Part shown: piece after piece, positions 1 through 10,329 of the stretch
Position numbering within the stretch: the first letter of the stretch is position 1
Layout: each line of letters begins with the position of its first letter
The notes under the pieces: model-generated
The model's input: only the letters and a program-made list of their open reading frames with translations
Told to the model about the DNA's origin: nothing
Database searches by the model: none
Assembly: GCA_034359265.1 (NCBI GenBank)
Contig: CP136895.1
Coordinates: forward strand, 7,132,501-7,196,500
Reading direction: 5' to 3'
DNA length: 64,000 bases
From: Canna indica
Lineage: Eukaryota > Streptophyta > Magnoliopsida > Zingiberales > Cannaceae
Program-made: the position numbers and the translations under genes

Positions 1-497
1 TCCTTTGAATAGTATATAGAGTAGAATAAGTCAATTTTTAGATCAAGTTATGTCCACCCGAATAACTTGTTCGCCACCATCAGACAAAAGGCGTGATCAA
101 AACCAAATCTGACGAGAAAAATCGCTATCACTTCCTAAAACATTCAAGTTCCATAAGCACCCATTTCCTAAGTCTGCAATCGTGGCACTAGAATTCCTTC
201 CCGACAAGTTTAGTATCACCCAGACGAGTGAAATAATCTGAATTGCTTGCCCGACGTCTGGGAAACAGCATGCATTGATCAAGTTTAAATCTTGATGACG
301 AAAACGTCAACGACGTTCCAAAAAGATCTAAATTAGTCAAATTCACAATACCCACTTCCCAACACCTCTGATCTAACCTCCTCGCTACAACATCCCAATC
401 CCACCCACGACATCACATGAAGAGCTAGCACCGGGGCGCAGCAAGCAACAAAATTCAATCGGGATAAAGGAGGAAGATTAAGAAAGGGGAAGCTCAC
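1..497 (-). other. Intron 1 (partial) of the STE20-like kinase gene
   Basis: This stretch lies downstream of the kinase exon on the minus strand and starts with a GT splice donor (GTGAGC read from position 497 leftwards). I find no sequence resembling the next kinase exon, so the intron is longer than 497 bp and the rest of the gene is outside the window. The short open frames here show no coding character. Confidence 0.7.
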
Positions 498-671
498 GAG
501 GTTACTGTTGCAGCGGTCGAGATCCAGGCGCTTGACGGCGACAGTCTCGTTGGTGGGGAGGTAGATCGCCCGGTAGACCGTCGCGCTGGCCCCGTAGCCA
601 ACCTCTTCCAGCAGCTTGTAGTCGGTCGGCACCACCGAGTAGCTCCGCCTCACGCTCCCGTTCCGCCCCAT
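498..671 (-). CDS. First coding exon of a STE20/SPS1-type serine/threonine kinase (BLUS1-like)
   Basis: The 58 codons from the ATG at 669-671 encode the start of a plant STE20-type protein kinase. Visible in order are the conserved N-terminal stretch RRSYSVVPTDYKLLEEVG, a glycine-rich ATP loop (VGYGASATVYRA, about residues 25-36) and the ATP-anchoring lysine in VAVKRLDLD. In this family, which includes Arabidopsis BLUS1 and relatives, the first exon commonly ends at CNSNL as here, right before a GT donor. An upstream in-frame ATG would add a low-complexity Ser/Leu/Pro-rich leader, so the internal ATG matching the family start is preferred. Catalytic loop, activation segment and C-terminal region lie outside the window. 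The gene reads leftward off the edge. Family assignment is firm; the exact member is not. Confidence 0.9.
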
Positions 672-896
672 CCCCCCTTTCTCCCCCGAATCCACTGATC
701 GCCCGTCGCCTGCACGCTCCCCTACCCCGTTGACCGCCGTCACAAGAGCAGAAGAGAGCAGAAGGGGGAGGCAGAGGAGGTAGGAAAGAAGACGACGAAA
801 GCGGAAGCGGTCGGATCGAGAGAGCGAGCGAGAGAAAAGGGGGGGGGGGGGGGCGCTGGGAAATGGCAAGCGCTGACGTGGCGGTGGGCGAGGCTT
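672..896 (-). promoter_or_regulatory. 5' leader and proximal promoter of the kinase gene
   Basis: GC-rich, strongly strand-asymmetric sequence upstream of the kinase ATG. Read on the minus strand it is pyrimidine-rich, with CT-rich blocks and a 15-base C run (15 G at 839-853 on the plus strand). Such pyrimidine-rich leaders are common in plant 5' UTRs. I see no clear TATA box. The homopolymer is prone to length variation. Confidence 0.5.
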
Positions 897-1835
897 GTGG
901 TCCGTACGAGCCGTGGGACGGCGGAAAGCAAACCAAAAGAGGGCAAGCGAAGCGGAGAAAGAGAGAGACGTCCCGAAGTAGCGGCTTTATTTATTGATAA
1001 CGCCCTCCATCACGGTGCTTGCCAGATATCGGAATACATATCGGAGCATATGCCGCCCGACAAATGCACCGACCTCTACCCGCCTTCTGACGGGATAGTC
1101 CACGGGATCGAGCGAGGGTGGTTTGGGGTCAAGCAGAACGTATCGGCTCCTTTATTAATAACGCCCACCGGTACTTTCAATGTATCGGAATAATAAAGAA
1201 TCCCGGGTCGGAAACACCGTCGTCGATGCTCACCCCAGTTTCTACCCGCTCGATAATTGAGAGCTCTATGGGTCCTCGGACGTTACGCCATGTCAAATGT
1301 GATACAGGTAAGTACTTGGGGGACATGGATCCGGTGCAGCAAAAACGTAGCATTATAAGATTATTGGGGGAGCCGTTCCCAAACTTGGGGCTAATAATAG
1401 CAACTTGACGAAACGATATGTGCGTACGTTTAGAGTACACAAGTAAGCACGTTTTCAACTGCATGTGACGGAAATCCCCGACGTGATACGCATCTACTAA
1501 ATTACGCCTTGAACTGTTGCGGCTAATAAGTAACAATGTTATCTTTGGCATGCTAATTTTATCAATAAACATTTTTCTATAAATATATGTGAGGTTGAAG
1601 ACTTGGATGCACTCCATTCATTATCACAAAACAATTCATCTATAAAAAATTTCTTTTCTTTTTTCTTTTCTTTTTCTTTTTTTGCTTAGGTCAATCAAAT
1701 TCCGATAGAATTTTTTAATGCAAGAATCTGTTCATTTGGCAAATTACAAAAGATAGATAACCCATGCAATAATGAAACGATTTATTTCCACGTTCGTTCT
1801 TCGTAGCACTAAATTACAAAATTGAGCTTTGATAT
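897..1835. other. Spacer upstream of the kinase gene; no gene seen
   Basis: No supportable gene. Two diverged direct copies of a short block (CGGCT..TTTATT.ATAACGCCC) occur at about 979-1005 and 1140-1166, inside what may be the distal promoter of the kinase. The rest is AT-rich, with a T/C-rich tract at 1650-1685. Confidence 0.5.
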
Positions 1836-2586
1836 TCATGCTTAAATTTGACTCAAGCTATACTCAAGCAACTTGAACTTGACTTGTAAGACTCATTTTT
1901 TTTCGAGCTTAAGCTAGCTTGTGAATGTAAGAGGTTTCCAAAAAAATTGAAGCTTGGAAGAGATGATGATAAGAAAAAAAAAATAATAATGGCCCTTGAA
2001 GGAGAGCTTCCACATATTGTGTCAACCAACTGAGTAGAGGAGATGAAAGATGACAGTGGCCAATGTTAAGAAATTTGAAGGAAGCGCGCACCTACCAATA
2101 TATACCGGAGGACGTTAAGGTCCTTGTTGACAATAGGTGGAGAGAATTAAGATATTAGCCATTATGGCACATGGAGTGCAAGTGCATACTATATATATAT
2201 ACAGATTAGGCTCGCAAGCTACTACAGTTGGGTATTGGTGAGTTCGAGCTTGGCTTGCTCACTTATATAGGGGGTGATAATTTTATCTGCATTCGATAAC
2301 TAAAAATTGTATCTGTACCGTATATGATCTATATCCACAAATAAAATTAATATGGATATGAATTTAAAAAATTTCTATCTACGTGAATGTAGTGTGGATA
2401 TGAATATGAATGTGGATCTGCACTATATTTGCACCGCATATATGTATATGAATATTTTGCCCATATATAAATTACTTAATATATGTCATATATGTAGGTT
2501 TTATGGTAAATTACATACGAAATCCTAACAATTTACTTATTGTTGTGAATTTTAATAATGTGAGTTATTGTTTTTTTAATTAAACA

Positions 2587-2617
<31 letters not shown>

Positions 2618-2915
2618 AATAATATTAAATACGATGCAGATGCAGGTGTGGTGATATTCACATTTGAATGTGGTGCAGATATGTATATAAATATCCATAT
2701 CCGCAACGAATGCGGATGCAGATGTGAATGTGGATGTACGGTGTGCATGCAGATGCGAATAATACAATATCTGCACCGTATCCGATCTACTATCATTCCT
2801 ACACATCTAAAGCTTGATTTGAGCTTGACAAGATCAAGTCAAGTTTGAGTTATCATCAAGCTGATTTCAAGTATCTCACAAATAGATCGACTCACTTTCA
2901 CCTCTAACCGCAGTA
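1836..2915. mobile_element. Degenerate hAT-type MITE cluster enclosing a younger MITE
   Basis: Both flanks of the inner MITE at 2268-2801 carry GAGCTTGA/TCAAGCTC-rich sequence (about 1850-1925, 2225-2265 and 2811-2905) typical of the arms of plant hAT MITEs. The outer ends are eroded and no target duplication could be confirmed, so the limits are approximate. No coding sequence. Confidence 0.4.
2268..2801. mobile_element. hAT-type MITE, 534 bp, with terminal inverted repeats
   Basis: Starts TAGGGGGTGATAATTTTATC; its right end read on the other strand starts TAGGAATGATAGTAGATC. The arms continue with paired CGGATATGG/ATCCGATC-type motifs. The flanking 8-mers CACTTATA (2260-2267) and CACATCTA (2802-2809) match at 6 of 8 positions, as expected for an aged 8-bp hAT target duplication. 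An (ATT)n microsatellite sits inside at about 2588-2613. Non-coding. Confidence 0.6.
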
Positions 2916-3323
2916 CAAAATAAGATGAATTAATAATTTTTCAATTTTTATGTTTGGATGATTCTAATAGAGCACGATACATGATAAAAAAATCTTATTA
3001 TAACTATAATAATTTTAATAATATATTTATGATATAATGTTATTATATTAATATAGTACTATAGAATATAATTTAAATAATATTATATTACAATATTATA
3101 TGATAATATAAATATATAAAAAATTATATTTGAATGTACAAATATATGGTATTACTATATTGCATTGTATAAGATCCATTTGCTTGGGGAAAATGACTAA
3201 TTGTTCTCTCTTTATATGATATTTTTATCGTGCTCATAACCATCTTTGCAAAATGAACACATAAAATGATATCCCATGATTTTTTGTGAAACAAACGGAT
3301 TCTAACTATGTTGTTTATAGATT

Positions 3324-3547
3324 TGTCAACTATGGATAGCACAGTTGGTGGCAACATGTTGTATGTTATCTAGATATATAAGATTTAATATCTAGTATTG
3401 TCACCTATTATGACTTTCTATCTTTGTTAAAAATGTCAATTATGGGTAGCACAGTTGGTGGTAACATGATGTATGTTATCTAGAAATCTAGGGTTCGATT
3501 CTTAGTATGGTCACCTATTATGACTTTTCATCTTTGTTAAAAAAAAA
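3324..3547 (+). repeat. Tandem pair of SINE-like, tRNA-derived units
   Basis: Two head-to-tail copies of about 110 bp (3324-3433 and 3434-3547), each starting TGTCAA.TATGG.TAGCACAG and ending in CATCTTTGTTAAAAA. The second copy keeps tRNA-like pol III promoter boxes: A-box-like TAGCACAGTTGGTGG and B-box GGGTTCGATTC. The A-rich 3' end fits a retroposed SINE. It is not a functional tRNA: the acceptor stem does not pair. Confidence 0.55.
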
Positions 3548-3596
3548 TGGATCCTAGTACATTAATTTAAGGATAGATTATACCAATGTCTATCTA

Positions 3597-4110
3597 AGAG
3601 GAAAAATTGACAAATCTAATTCAAATATGGGCGAAATTAACAAATCTAACTCATTTTTTAATTTGCATTAATTATAACTCATACTACCGAATTTACATCA
3701 ATGTTAATCCTCCGTCTACTTAGATCAATTAATTGGGCTGTTAGTTACTGACTTGGCATCCCAGTCAGTAATGTATTTAATATTTTTTTTAATCATAATT
3801 TGTCATATCAGCGTATGCAAAAATAAAAAAAAATAAAACCCTAACTCCCCAATACACCATGTGATTTTTATTTATTTTTTTTATTTTCACATACGCTAAC
3901 ATGATAAGTTATGATTAAAAAATATTAAATATGTTATTGATTGGGATGTCAAGTCAGCAACTAACGGCCCGATTACATCAATTAGATGGAGGGTTAATTA
4001 GAATTGATGTAAATTCGAAAGTATGAATTATAATTGATACAAATTAAAAGATGAATTAGATTTGTTAATTTCATTCAAGCTTGAGTTAGATTTATTAATT
4101 TTCCCTTGTC
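3597..4110. mobile_element. Fold-back MITE with arms of about 200 bp
   Basis: The left arm (from AGGAAAAATTGACAAATC) is matched in reverse complement by the right arm (ending in GATTTATTAATTTTCCC). The pairing extends inward through TTAACAAATCTAACTCAT, the TCCGTCTA block and the AATCATAATTTGTCATATCAGCGTATG block to a T/A-rich loop near 3830-3890. Long arms and no coding sequence suggest a MULE-type MITE. A clean target duplication was not found. Confidence 0.7.
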
Positions 4111-4202
4111 TAAAATTAATTACATATTTTTTCATTATTTCAAATTATTTGAAATCCTCTCGAGAATCTATTAGCACCCACGAAATGTTCACGTTGTCTA
4201 CC

Positions 4203-4226
4203 ATTATATATATATATATATATATA
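4203..4226. repeat. (TA)n microsatellite
   Basis: Uninterrupted TA dinucleotides just outside the left end of the first Pack-MULE. A second microsatellite lies at its right end, which obscures the target duplication. Confidence 0.9.
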
Positions 4227-4773
4227 ATTTCAAATAATTTAAAATATTCAAAAAAAAATACGAACTTTGGACATTTTCTCATTTTTAGCATAAGCTTTTT
4301 CCGTTAGCAAGAAAATGCATGAACTATCATTCTGTTACATTGTTTAGCACGCACCGTCATTTCTGACGATTTTTGTTGACGTGTCACTTAACGACGATGA
4401 CATGATAAATATTTATCTTCGACTGAGGCCACATAGGATAAATAATGTCACGCATACTTCATTATTGACCAAGATATCTTCTCTTTGGTCATTCGTTCAC
4501 GCCCTCTGTGTGTTCCCATTTCTCCCTTCCAACTCACGCCACCACCCACCGCCCCGCCGGCGGCCGCCGCACGAAGAGCTACCTTCGCTAGAACCAGTCG
4601 ACGCCTCTGGGGATCAACATGAGCGTTCGCCTCCCTTGAGGACCTATTCAAGATTTGCCTCCCTTGAGGACCTATTCAAGATTTGCCCTTTTCATGCACC
4701 TCTCGCGGGTAAGTATCCTGAGAGCTTGCAGCTTTGCATCAGCTTTCTATCTTGTCGTAGGTTTTTAAGATCC

Positions 4774-5082
4774 ATGGCAGGCAGAAGTGTTTTCTTTATT
4801 CCTTCTTTTATTTTTATTTTTATTTGCTTGGTCTCGTCGAAGATTCCAGCTTTAGTCGCCACAACTACTCCTACCGCCAAAGTCTACGACGATGACGAGT
4901 TGCTACTCGTTGTTTCCATGCCCAATCAGGGAGGAGGCACGCGATTCAATCCTATATCAAAATCGGCAAACGAGGATGAGTACGGCGACGATGATGAGAC
5001 GGAGGACATGGAACAAGAGGACGAGTTCCATGGGTTGCTAGTCATGCCTCCTTCCCGATCGCCTAGCCACGTTGACGCATGA
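4774..5082 (+). CDS. Hypothetical 102-aa protein inside Pack-MULE 1
   Basis: An open frame starting MAGRSVFFIPSFIFIFICLV has a strongly hydrophobic first 30 residues resembling a signal peptide, followed by a very acidic middle (EDEYGDDDETEDMEQEDE, about residues 67-84). A longer in-frame ATG exists upstream, but that extension crosses the terminal repeat and tandem duplications, so the later ATG is chosen. I do not recognise a family. It may be a captured exon of a secreted protein gene or a chance frame in GC-rich sequence. Expression is unknown. Confidence 0.3.
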   Translation: MAGRSVFFIPSFIFIFICLVSSKIPALVATTTPTAKVYDDDELLLVVSMPNQGGGTRFNPISKSANEDEYGDDDETEDMEQEDEFHGLLVMPPSRSPSHVDA

Positions 5083-5267
5083 GCCCCTCATCGGCCGAGG
5101 TCAAGGTCGGGCGGCGTCCAGGTGACCATGATGTCGCAAGCGACGTTGCTTTCCGAAGGGCGGAGGAAATATCGATCGGATCAGTGGATGCCTCCGCAGA
5201 TGGAAATGTCGATCGGATTAGTGGATGCCTCCTCAGATGGAAACGTCGATAGGATCGGAGGTAGTCG

Positions 5268-5780
5268 AATGGCGTCGTGGGCTGCCCGTCGTCGGCTCCA
5301 TCCTGTCCCATTGCGCCCGGGGCCCCCGCCGGGGCCATGTCAGTGGAGGCCACGCTTGGCCGCCACCTCACTCGCCGCCTAGTTCAGGTGAGCGCCCATG
5401 ATGTTTTCTCTGTGCCCGGAGACTTCAACCTCACCCTCCTCCATCACCTTATCGCAGAGCCGGAGCTCGACGTCGAGTATGTCGCTGACGGCTACGGTCG
5501 CTCGTGCGGCATCGGCGCCTGTGTCGCGACCTTCACCGTCGGCGGGCTCAACGTGCTCAATGCCATCGTTGGCACCTACAGAGAGAACCTCCCTGTTATC
5601 TGCATCGTTGGCGGCCCTAACTCCAATTACTACGACACGAATCGCATCCTCCACAACACCATCGACCTCGCCGACTTCTCCCAAAAGCTCTGATGTTTCC
5701 ATACGGTTACCTGCTTCCCATTGATACCGTTGTTTCCACCGCTCTCAAGGAGAGCAAGCCTGTCTACATCAGCATATCGT
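5268..5780 (+). pseudogene. Pyruvate decarboxylase fragment captured in Pack-MULE 1
   Basis: The translation matches the N-terminal third of plant pyruvate decarboxylase, the thiamine-diphosphate enzyme converting pyruvate to acetaldehyde and CO2. Visible motifs are VGCPSSAP, LGRHLTRRLVQV, DVFSVPGDFNLTLL, ADGYGRS, FTVGGLNVLNAIVG, ENLPVICIVGGPNSN and ESKPVYIS. It is non-functional: the stretch holding the conserved NELNAGYA glutamate is deleted between EPELDV and ADGYGRS, an arginine codon has become TGA near 5692, and a further deletion shifts the frame before IDTVVSTALKESKPVY. The middle and C-terminal domains are absent. Intron-free continuity could mean capture of a single exon. The direction matches the plus strand of the element. 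Confidence 0.85.
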
Positions 5781-5925
5781 GGAGAGGCTCGTAGTGGTGG
5801 GCGGCGACACCACCGACGCGGGAGAGTTGATCGTGTTCGATCACGTCGAGGACGTGTCGCTGTATGGTGGCACCATCGAGGGCGGGTTGACGTCTGTCAA
5901 CAGCGAGCTTTACCCGTCGTGATTG
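5781..5925 (+). other. Unidentified coding-like piece in Pack-MULE 1
   Basis: Immediately after the pyruvate decarboxylase fragment comes a GC-rich frame reading LVVVGGDTTDAGELIVFDHV and onward to a TGA at about 5920. I cannot place it in a family and it does not look like the next part of pyruvate decarboxylase, so it may be a second captured segment. AGATCTAAGGATG-type short repeats follow up to about 6030. Confidence 0.3.
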
Positions 5926-6228
5926 ACTACTACATGGGCGGCGTATAGATCTAAGGATGCAGGCTCATATAGATCTAAGGATGAAACTATAAATTTATCC
6001 CTCATCTCTTCACATAGATCTAAGGGTAAAATGATAATGCTTGCCACATAGGATAGTCATTTGCCATGTCATCGCTGTTAAGTGACACGTCAGTAAAAAT
6101 CGTCAGAAATGATGGTGCGTGCTAAACGAGGTAACAGAATGATAGTTCATGTATTTATTTACTAACGAAAAAAATTTATGTTAAAAATGAGAAAATGTCC
6201 CAACTTCGTATTTTTTTTTTTGATATTT

Positions 6229-6230
<2 letters not shown>

Positions 6231-6295
<65 letters not shown>
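6231..6295. repeat. Compound (CT)n(AT)n microsatellite
   Basis: CT dinucleotides from about 6231 followed by TA dinucleotides to 6295, directly abutting the right end of Pack-MULE 1. Likely polymorphic. Confidence 0.95.
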
Positions 6296-6301
<6 letters not shown>

Positions 6302-7363
6302 ATTGACTTTCTTTCCTACTTTTGAATTTTTAATAAGTTTGTCTCGAGATTGAGTTAGAAAAATACTTGTATATTTTACTTTATAATATACTATGACAAA
6401 TGATACGAATATCTTGACCATTAAGGTTTAGTTTGCTTTATCTGATCAAAGAGGTGAATTAAATTTTAAAATCTAATTCATTATTTGCTGTAATAATGGA
6501 TAAGAATCGAATAAAAAATTAGGTGTATTAATTTTGGTTCAAATCTACCGTTTGTCCGATTCAAAAAACCTGAGGAGGATGATAAATTTAGGATCCAAAT
6601 TCACAAGATATGACTTTTATATTTTATTCATATTTTTTATCCTATGTCAAACAAATATATGATGGGATTTTAAGAAATTCTTTTTAATTTCAATCACATT
6701 TATATTCATCTTAAATTTTATCTCATTCAAATTATATCCTGCAAAGGTCTAAATATATTATTTTATTTTATTTAAAAAATAATTTAACGGGGCGTTAACT
6801 AAATTTTTAATAGGTTTCAAATATTTTAAAATAATGAGAAAACATCCATCCAATCAAGGGATACCAAACTCTAAATTGATGTGCACTTTATATTCAATCA
6901 TTTTATAGATAAAGTAATATAAAAATTAATTACCACTAACAGAGAGGTAGAAGATACATATAGCTTACTTAGAATATATATATTCATTTTTTTTAATGAT
7001 CGTGTAAAAGCGTTTTGTTAAATAACACAAGTTATCAGAAAAGAATAAAAACATTTTTGTTTCTCATTTTTTCCATGAGATTTTTTTTGAAAGAAAATTC
7101 TCATTTTTTGTTCTCATTTAAAATTACCTAAAATGTGTTGATTGAATATTACTTTCAATTTTGTATAATTTCACATTAATAATATTATTTGGTTTATATT
7201 ATTTGAAGCATAAATCAAGAGACATATCAAATTAAGACTAATTATAACCGAGCTCTATTTATAAGCTTTCGATATATACTCTTATCACTTGACAAACGCG
7301 TGTAATATTTCAATGCATATATGTTTCTTCATTTATTAGGTAAGCACGACAGAGAGCTCTTGC
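6296..7363. other. AT-rich spacer; no gene seen
   Basis: Low-GC sequence without convincing coding frames or clear repeats. It forms the left flank of the LINE insertion. Confidence 0.5.
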
Positions 7364-7381
7364 AAGTTGCAATATAACTAT
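7364..7381 (+). repeat. Left 18-bp target site duplication of the LINE
   Basis: AAGTTGCAATATAACTAT here is repeated exactly at 8983-9000 on the other side of the LINE. This length is typical for target-primed reverse transcription. Confidence 0.9.
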
Positions 7382-8982
7382 TTTTTTCAAAAAAAGTTTT
7401 CCCTGACAAAGAGGCATGAACCTGATAAATTGGGACACTGTTTTCATGCCTAAGGATAGGGGGGGTTTGGGTATCCAATATTTGAAATCTAAAAGTCTTT
7501 CTCTTCAAGCAATTAGAATTCAAAAATACTTAAATAACCAAGACTTCATCTGGGCCAATCTGGTCAAAACCAAACATCCCACTGCTTGTTCTTTCCATAA
7601 CAATCATCCTTCTAAGTCTTCCTATGCTTTGAAACTTTTTCTTTCAGATTTTAGAAAGTTTTACCTTGGTTTCAAATATGTTATTGGTTCTGGTGGCTCC
7701 ACTTCTGTCTTGAATAATAGTTGGACTCTTGATATGCCTTTTGCTATCAAACCAACTTATATGTTACTGAGGTGCATCATTTAATGCTTGACCATGAGTG
7801 GTCAAACTTCATTGGCTCTACTATGTGCGGCAAAATTTTGTGGGAAGCTATCACTAGCATTCGGTTGCTTGAACAACCTAATGATGATAGGGTAATTTGG
7901 GAGCATGAAAATAATGGTTTGACCTCAGCTGCATCCGCATATAGATTCCTTAAGTTTTTAAATAATTCTTTTACCGGTTCTAATGCTGTTTGGAAGCTGA
8001 TTTGAAATTTGAAAAATGCTCCTAAAGTTAAAAATATTTCTTTGGAAATTCTTTCATGAAAGGCTTCCTATAAAAGCACGATCGTTTTCAATAGGAATTT
8101 CTGCTGATGATACTTGTCGTGTCTGTAATTCTACTATTGAAACTATTAAGCAATTGTTTTTTGAATGCTCTTTTGCAAATGACATTTGGAATTCCCTTAG
8201 TATTCACCTTAATGTAGACTTCACTTGTATAAGTGATTGGTAGTCCGGCTCTTGATTTCTTTTAAACTCATATTTGAAAACTACAATTGCGAACACATAC
8301 TTGGTTTATTTGGTTCTTTACGAACTCTATCATGCATGGTGAGCTGAGACCTTCCATTACTAAGGTCATGACCCAAATTTTGACTTTCTCAAGCCATTAC
8401 ACAGATACTTACACTCATGAGGGTAATATTTTCTCGTTAACTAATGCTAGTGGTTGCCCCCCCCCTCCATCTTGGCTCAAATTTAATTGTGACGGCTCTT
8501 ATGCAAATAATGATGGTGGTGCTGGACTGGTCCTCCGCACGCATACAGGCGAGTGTATCTTTGCCTCTAGTAATTACTTCTCCTCCTTAAATGCATTTTA
8601 TTCTGAAGCTATTGCAATTTACCTCGCTTTATCTTATGCTTGGGGCAGGAAACTCGACAATGTTATCACTGAGACAGACTATCATAAACTTGTGGATTGC
8701 ATTAACAGCAGCATAGATCATATCCCAAGTTTAGGCAATCTATACTTGGATATCATAACCCTTTTACTTTCCTTCTCCAAAATTACCATGTCTTATGTTC
8801 ATAGAGATCAAAACAAAGCTGCCCATTGGACAACAAACTCGGCTCGGGGTCGTAAACAGTCCACATGTTGGACTTCTACTCGTCCTCAGGAGCTTGAGAC
8901 AATTTTGTATCATGACTCGCTTGCGATTGGCTGAAGCCTAATATAGCTTTTATTTTTTGCAAAAAAAACTATTTTTCAAAAA
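7382..8982 (+). mobile_element. 5'-truncated L1-type LINE with 18-bp target duplication
   Basis: A 1.6-kb non-LTR retrotransposon remnant. It contains only the end of the reverse transcriptase, a zinc-binding region and an RNase H domain, and it ends in an A-rich tail (about 8960-8982). Exact 18-bp direct repeats at 7364-7381 and 8983-9000 fix the borders. Both junctions contain a similar ACTATTTTT..CAAAAAAAGTT segment, so the 5' junction may reflect annealing of the new cDNA end to A-rich sequence. Confidence 0.93.
7416..8934 (+). pseudogene. LINE ORF2 C-terminal part: RT end, zf-RVT, RNase H
   Basis: In order, the translations show the post-RT region (INWDTVFMPKDRGGLGIQYL), the zf-RVT cysteine region around 8040-8200 (APKVK.IFLWKFFHERLP, then DDTCRVCN, with EC shortly after) and an RNase H domain at about 8470-8860 (WLKFNCDGSYANNDGGAGLV, EAIAIYLALSYA, TETDYHKLV, VHRDQNKAAH). 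The catalytic Asp/Glu/Asp positions of RNase H are recognisable. At least three frameshifts (near 7775, 8010 and 8245) and the loss of the whole N-terminal half make it non-coding. A terminal RNase H is typical of plant L1 lineages. Confidence 0.9.
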
Positions 8983-9000
8983 AAGTTGCAATATAACTAT
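8983..9000 (+). repeat. Right 18-bp target site duplication of the LINE
   Basis: Exact copy of 7364-7381. Confidence 0.9.
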
Positions 9001-9693
9001 AGCAACATGTACAAAATAATACATCTATGATTGATAATTCTAATAGTTAATTCATTTCCTAGTTTTCCTCAATTAAGATATTTGTCATTTTGCTCCCACA
9101 TGTTAAATTTATAATTTTTAGTTTTGTCTATTCTTCTATAAGGTCCTCTTACAACTTCGTATATTTCCTCCATCGAACTCATTGACTGGCTTATCTTCGT
9201 GTCTCCTAACGTCCTAGGTGACTAGTTTCGCTCTCGAAGCACCACCCAACCGACAACAACTTATGCATTAACACCTACTGAGTTGACTGCGCCTCTGTGG
9301 CCAATGCCCCTATCTACTGCAACACTATGCCATGACACTTGCCAATTACGCCTATGCAACCTGCACCAATGACTGCAATAGCACTATGTGTGATGCTTTG
9401 CTATTTGTGCCATCGTGGGTTGTACCCTTGACACCTTGTCCGTCACGATATTGGGCCTCAACACCTACTCGGCCAGTTGTGTCCATGTGGTCCTTAGGTG
9501 TTCCATGCGTCATAGTTTGATAATTTAGAGTCTCCCCTCCTTCATTTTGATTTTTGACTTTGCTATTGATCTTAGTTACATTCAAATTTAACTCAATCAA
9601 TTCTAAAATACATAACTAATCTGATAAATGATTGAAATATAAAACAATTATGTTATTTCCATTATTTTTGGTTCCATATTTTATTATCATTAA
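9001..9693. other. Spacer between LINE and Pack-MULE 2; no gene seen
   Basis: AT-rich at both ends, with a GC-richer middle (about 9180-9530) that has open frames but no recognisable domain. It could be an old gene fragment; nothing more can be supported. Confidence 0.4.
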
Positions 9694-9702
9694 TTTTAAA
9701 AA
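9694..9702. repeat. Left 9-bp target duplication of Pack-MULE 2
   Basis: TTTTAAAAA, repeated exactly at 11119-11127. Nine base pairs is the hallmark of Mutator-like elements. Confidence 0.9.
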
Positions 9703-10138
9703 GGGTAAATACCCAAAAAATATACGAACTTTGGATATTTTTTCATTTTTAGCATAAATTTTTTTCGTTAGCTAGGAAATATACGAACTATCATTCCGTT
9801 ATCTCGTTTAGCACGTACCGTCATTTTTGACGGTTTTTGCTGACGTGTCACTTAACGGCGATGACATGACAAATACTTATCTTTGACTGAGGCCACGCAG
9901 GATAAATAAAGCCACGTATTCTTCATTATTGACCAAGATATTTACAAAAGAGAATATTATTGTCTTCTATTGTTCCCACTTCCCCCTTTCAACTCACGCC
10001 ACCACCCATCGCCCCATCGGCAGCCGCCACAACACGAATAGGGGACCACGACATCGGTGGAAGATGATGCACGCGATGTTCTCACCGGCGACAAGGGTGC
10101 CGACAGAGGGCGTGAACAAGGGAGAAGGTATCCACTAC

Positions 10139-10302
10139 TTATTTGTTTTGAAGCCACCCGATGTTGGTGATCTCTGCCACGAATTCATGCATCCCTTGTC
10201 TCGACTCGTGGGAGACTCGCTTCACTGCCACCTCCACCAGCGAACCCGGAAGTATCCCCTTGTACACCTCATCGAAGTCGCCAAAGCCCAAGAGCTCCCG
10301 AT
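10139..10302 (-). pseudogene. Lectin receptor-like kinase fragment captured in Pack-MULE 2
   Basis: Minus-strand translation gives [20 protein letters not shown], then [20 protein letters not shown] and [10 protein letters not shown] before a TAA at 10139-10141. This matches the start of the kinase domain of plant L-type lectin receptor kinases, membrane receptors of the legume-lectin class: glycine loop, [13 protein letters not shown] with the ATP-anchoring lysine, and EFVAEI. The glycine loop is damaged (GFGDFDEV where GxGGFGxV is usual), and all downstream kinase motifs are missing. It is joined at about 10303-10330 to the glutamate receptor piece upstream on the same strand, in a different reading frame. 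Confidence 0.85.
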
Positions 10303-10329
10303 CCCCGTTCAGGCGGTGAAGGGAGGGAG

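Larger units (their letters stand above)
4241..6230. mobile_element. Pack-MULE 1: Mutator-like element carrying host gene pieces
   Basis: Long terminal inverted repeats bound this element. The left one (about 4249-4410, including TACGAACTTTGGACATTTTC and TTTAGCACGCACCGTCATTT) pairs with the right one (about 6060-6220). They are clearly homologous to the terminal repeats of Pack-MULE 2 at 9703-11118, which has a perfect 9-bp target duplication, so the same superfamily applies. The interior has no transposase. It holds GC-rich sequence with a pyruvate decarboxylase fragment and unidentified pieces, plus short tandem duplications at 4629-4685 (28-bp unit) and 5170-5255 (37-bp unit). Outermost bases are eroded next to microsatellites, so the ends are good to about 10 bp. 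Confidence 0.85.

Noticed and set aside
333..497. Extension of the kinase reading frame beyond CNSNL
   Set aside because: The frame continues past a good GT donor into sequence unlike any kinase; the family boundary is at this donor.
3434..3520. Possible tRNA gene (A and B box spacing)
   Set aside because: No acceptor or anticodon stem can be formed, and the unit is a tandem, A-tailed repeat, so SINE-like is the better call.
6227..6421. Minus-strand frame ending in repeated Tyr-Ile and Arg-Glu
   Set aside because: Translation of a microsatellite.
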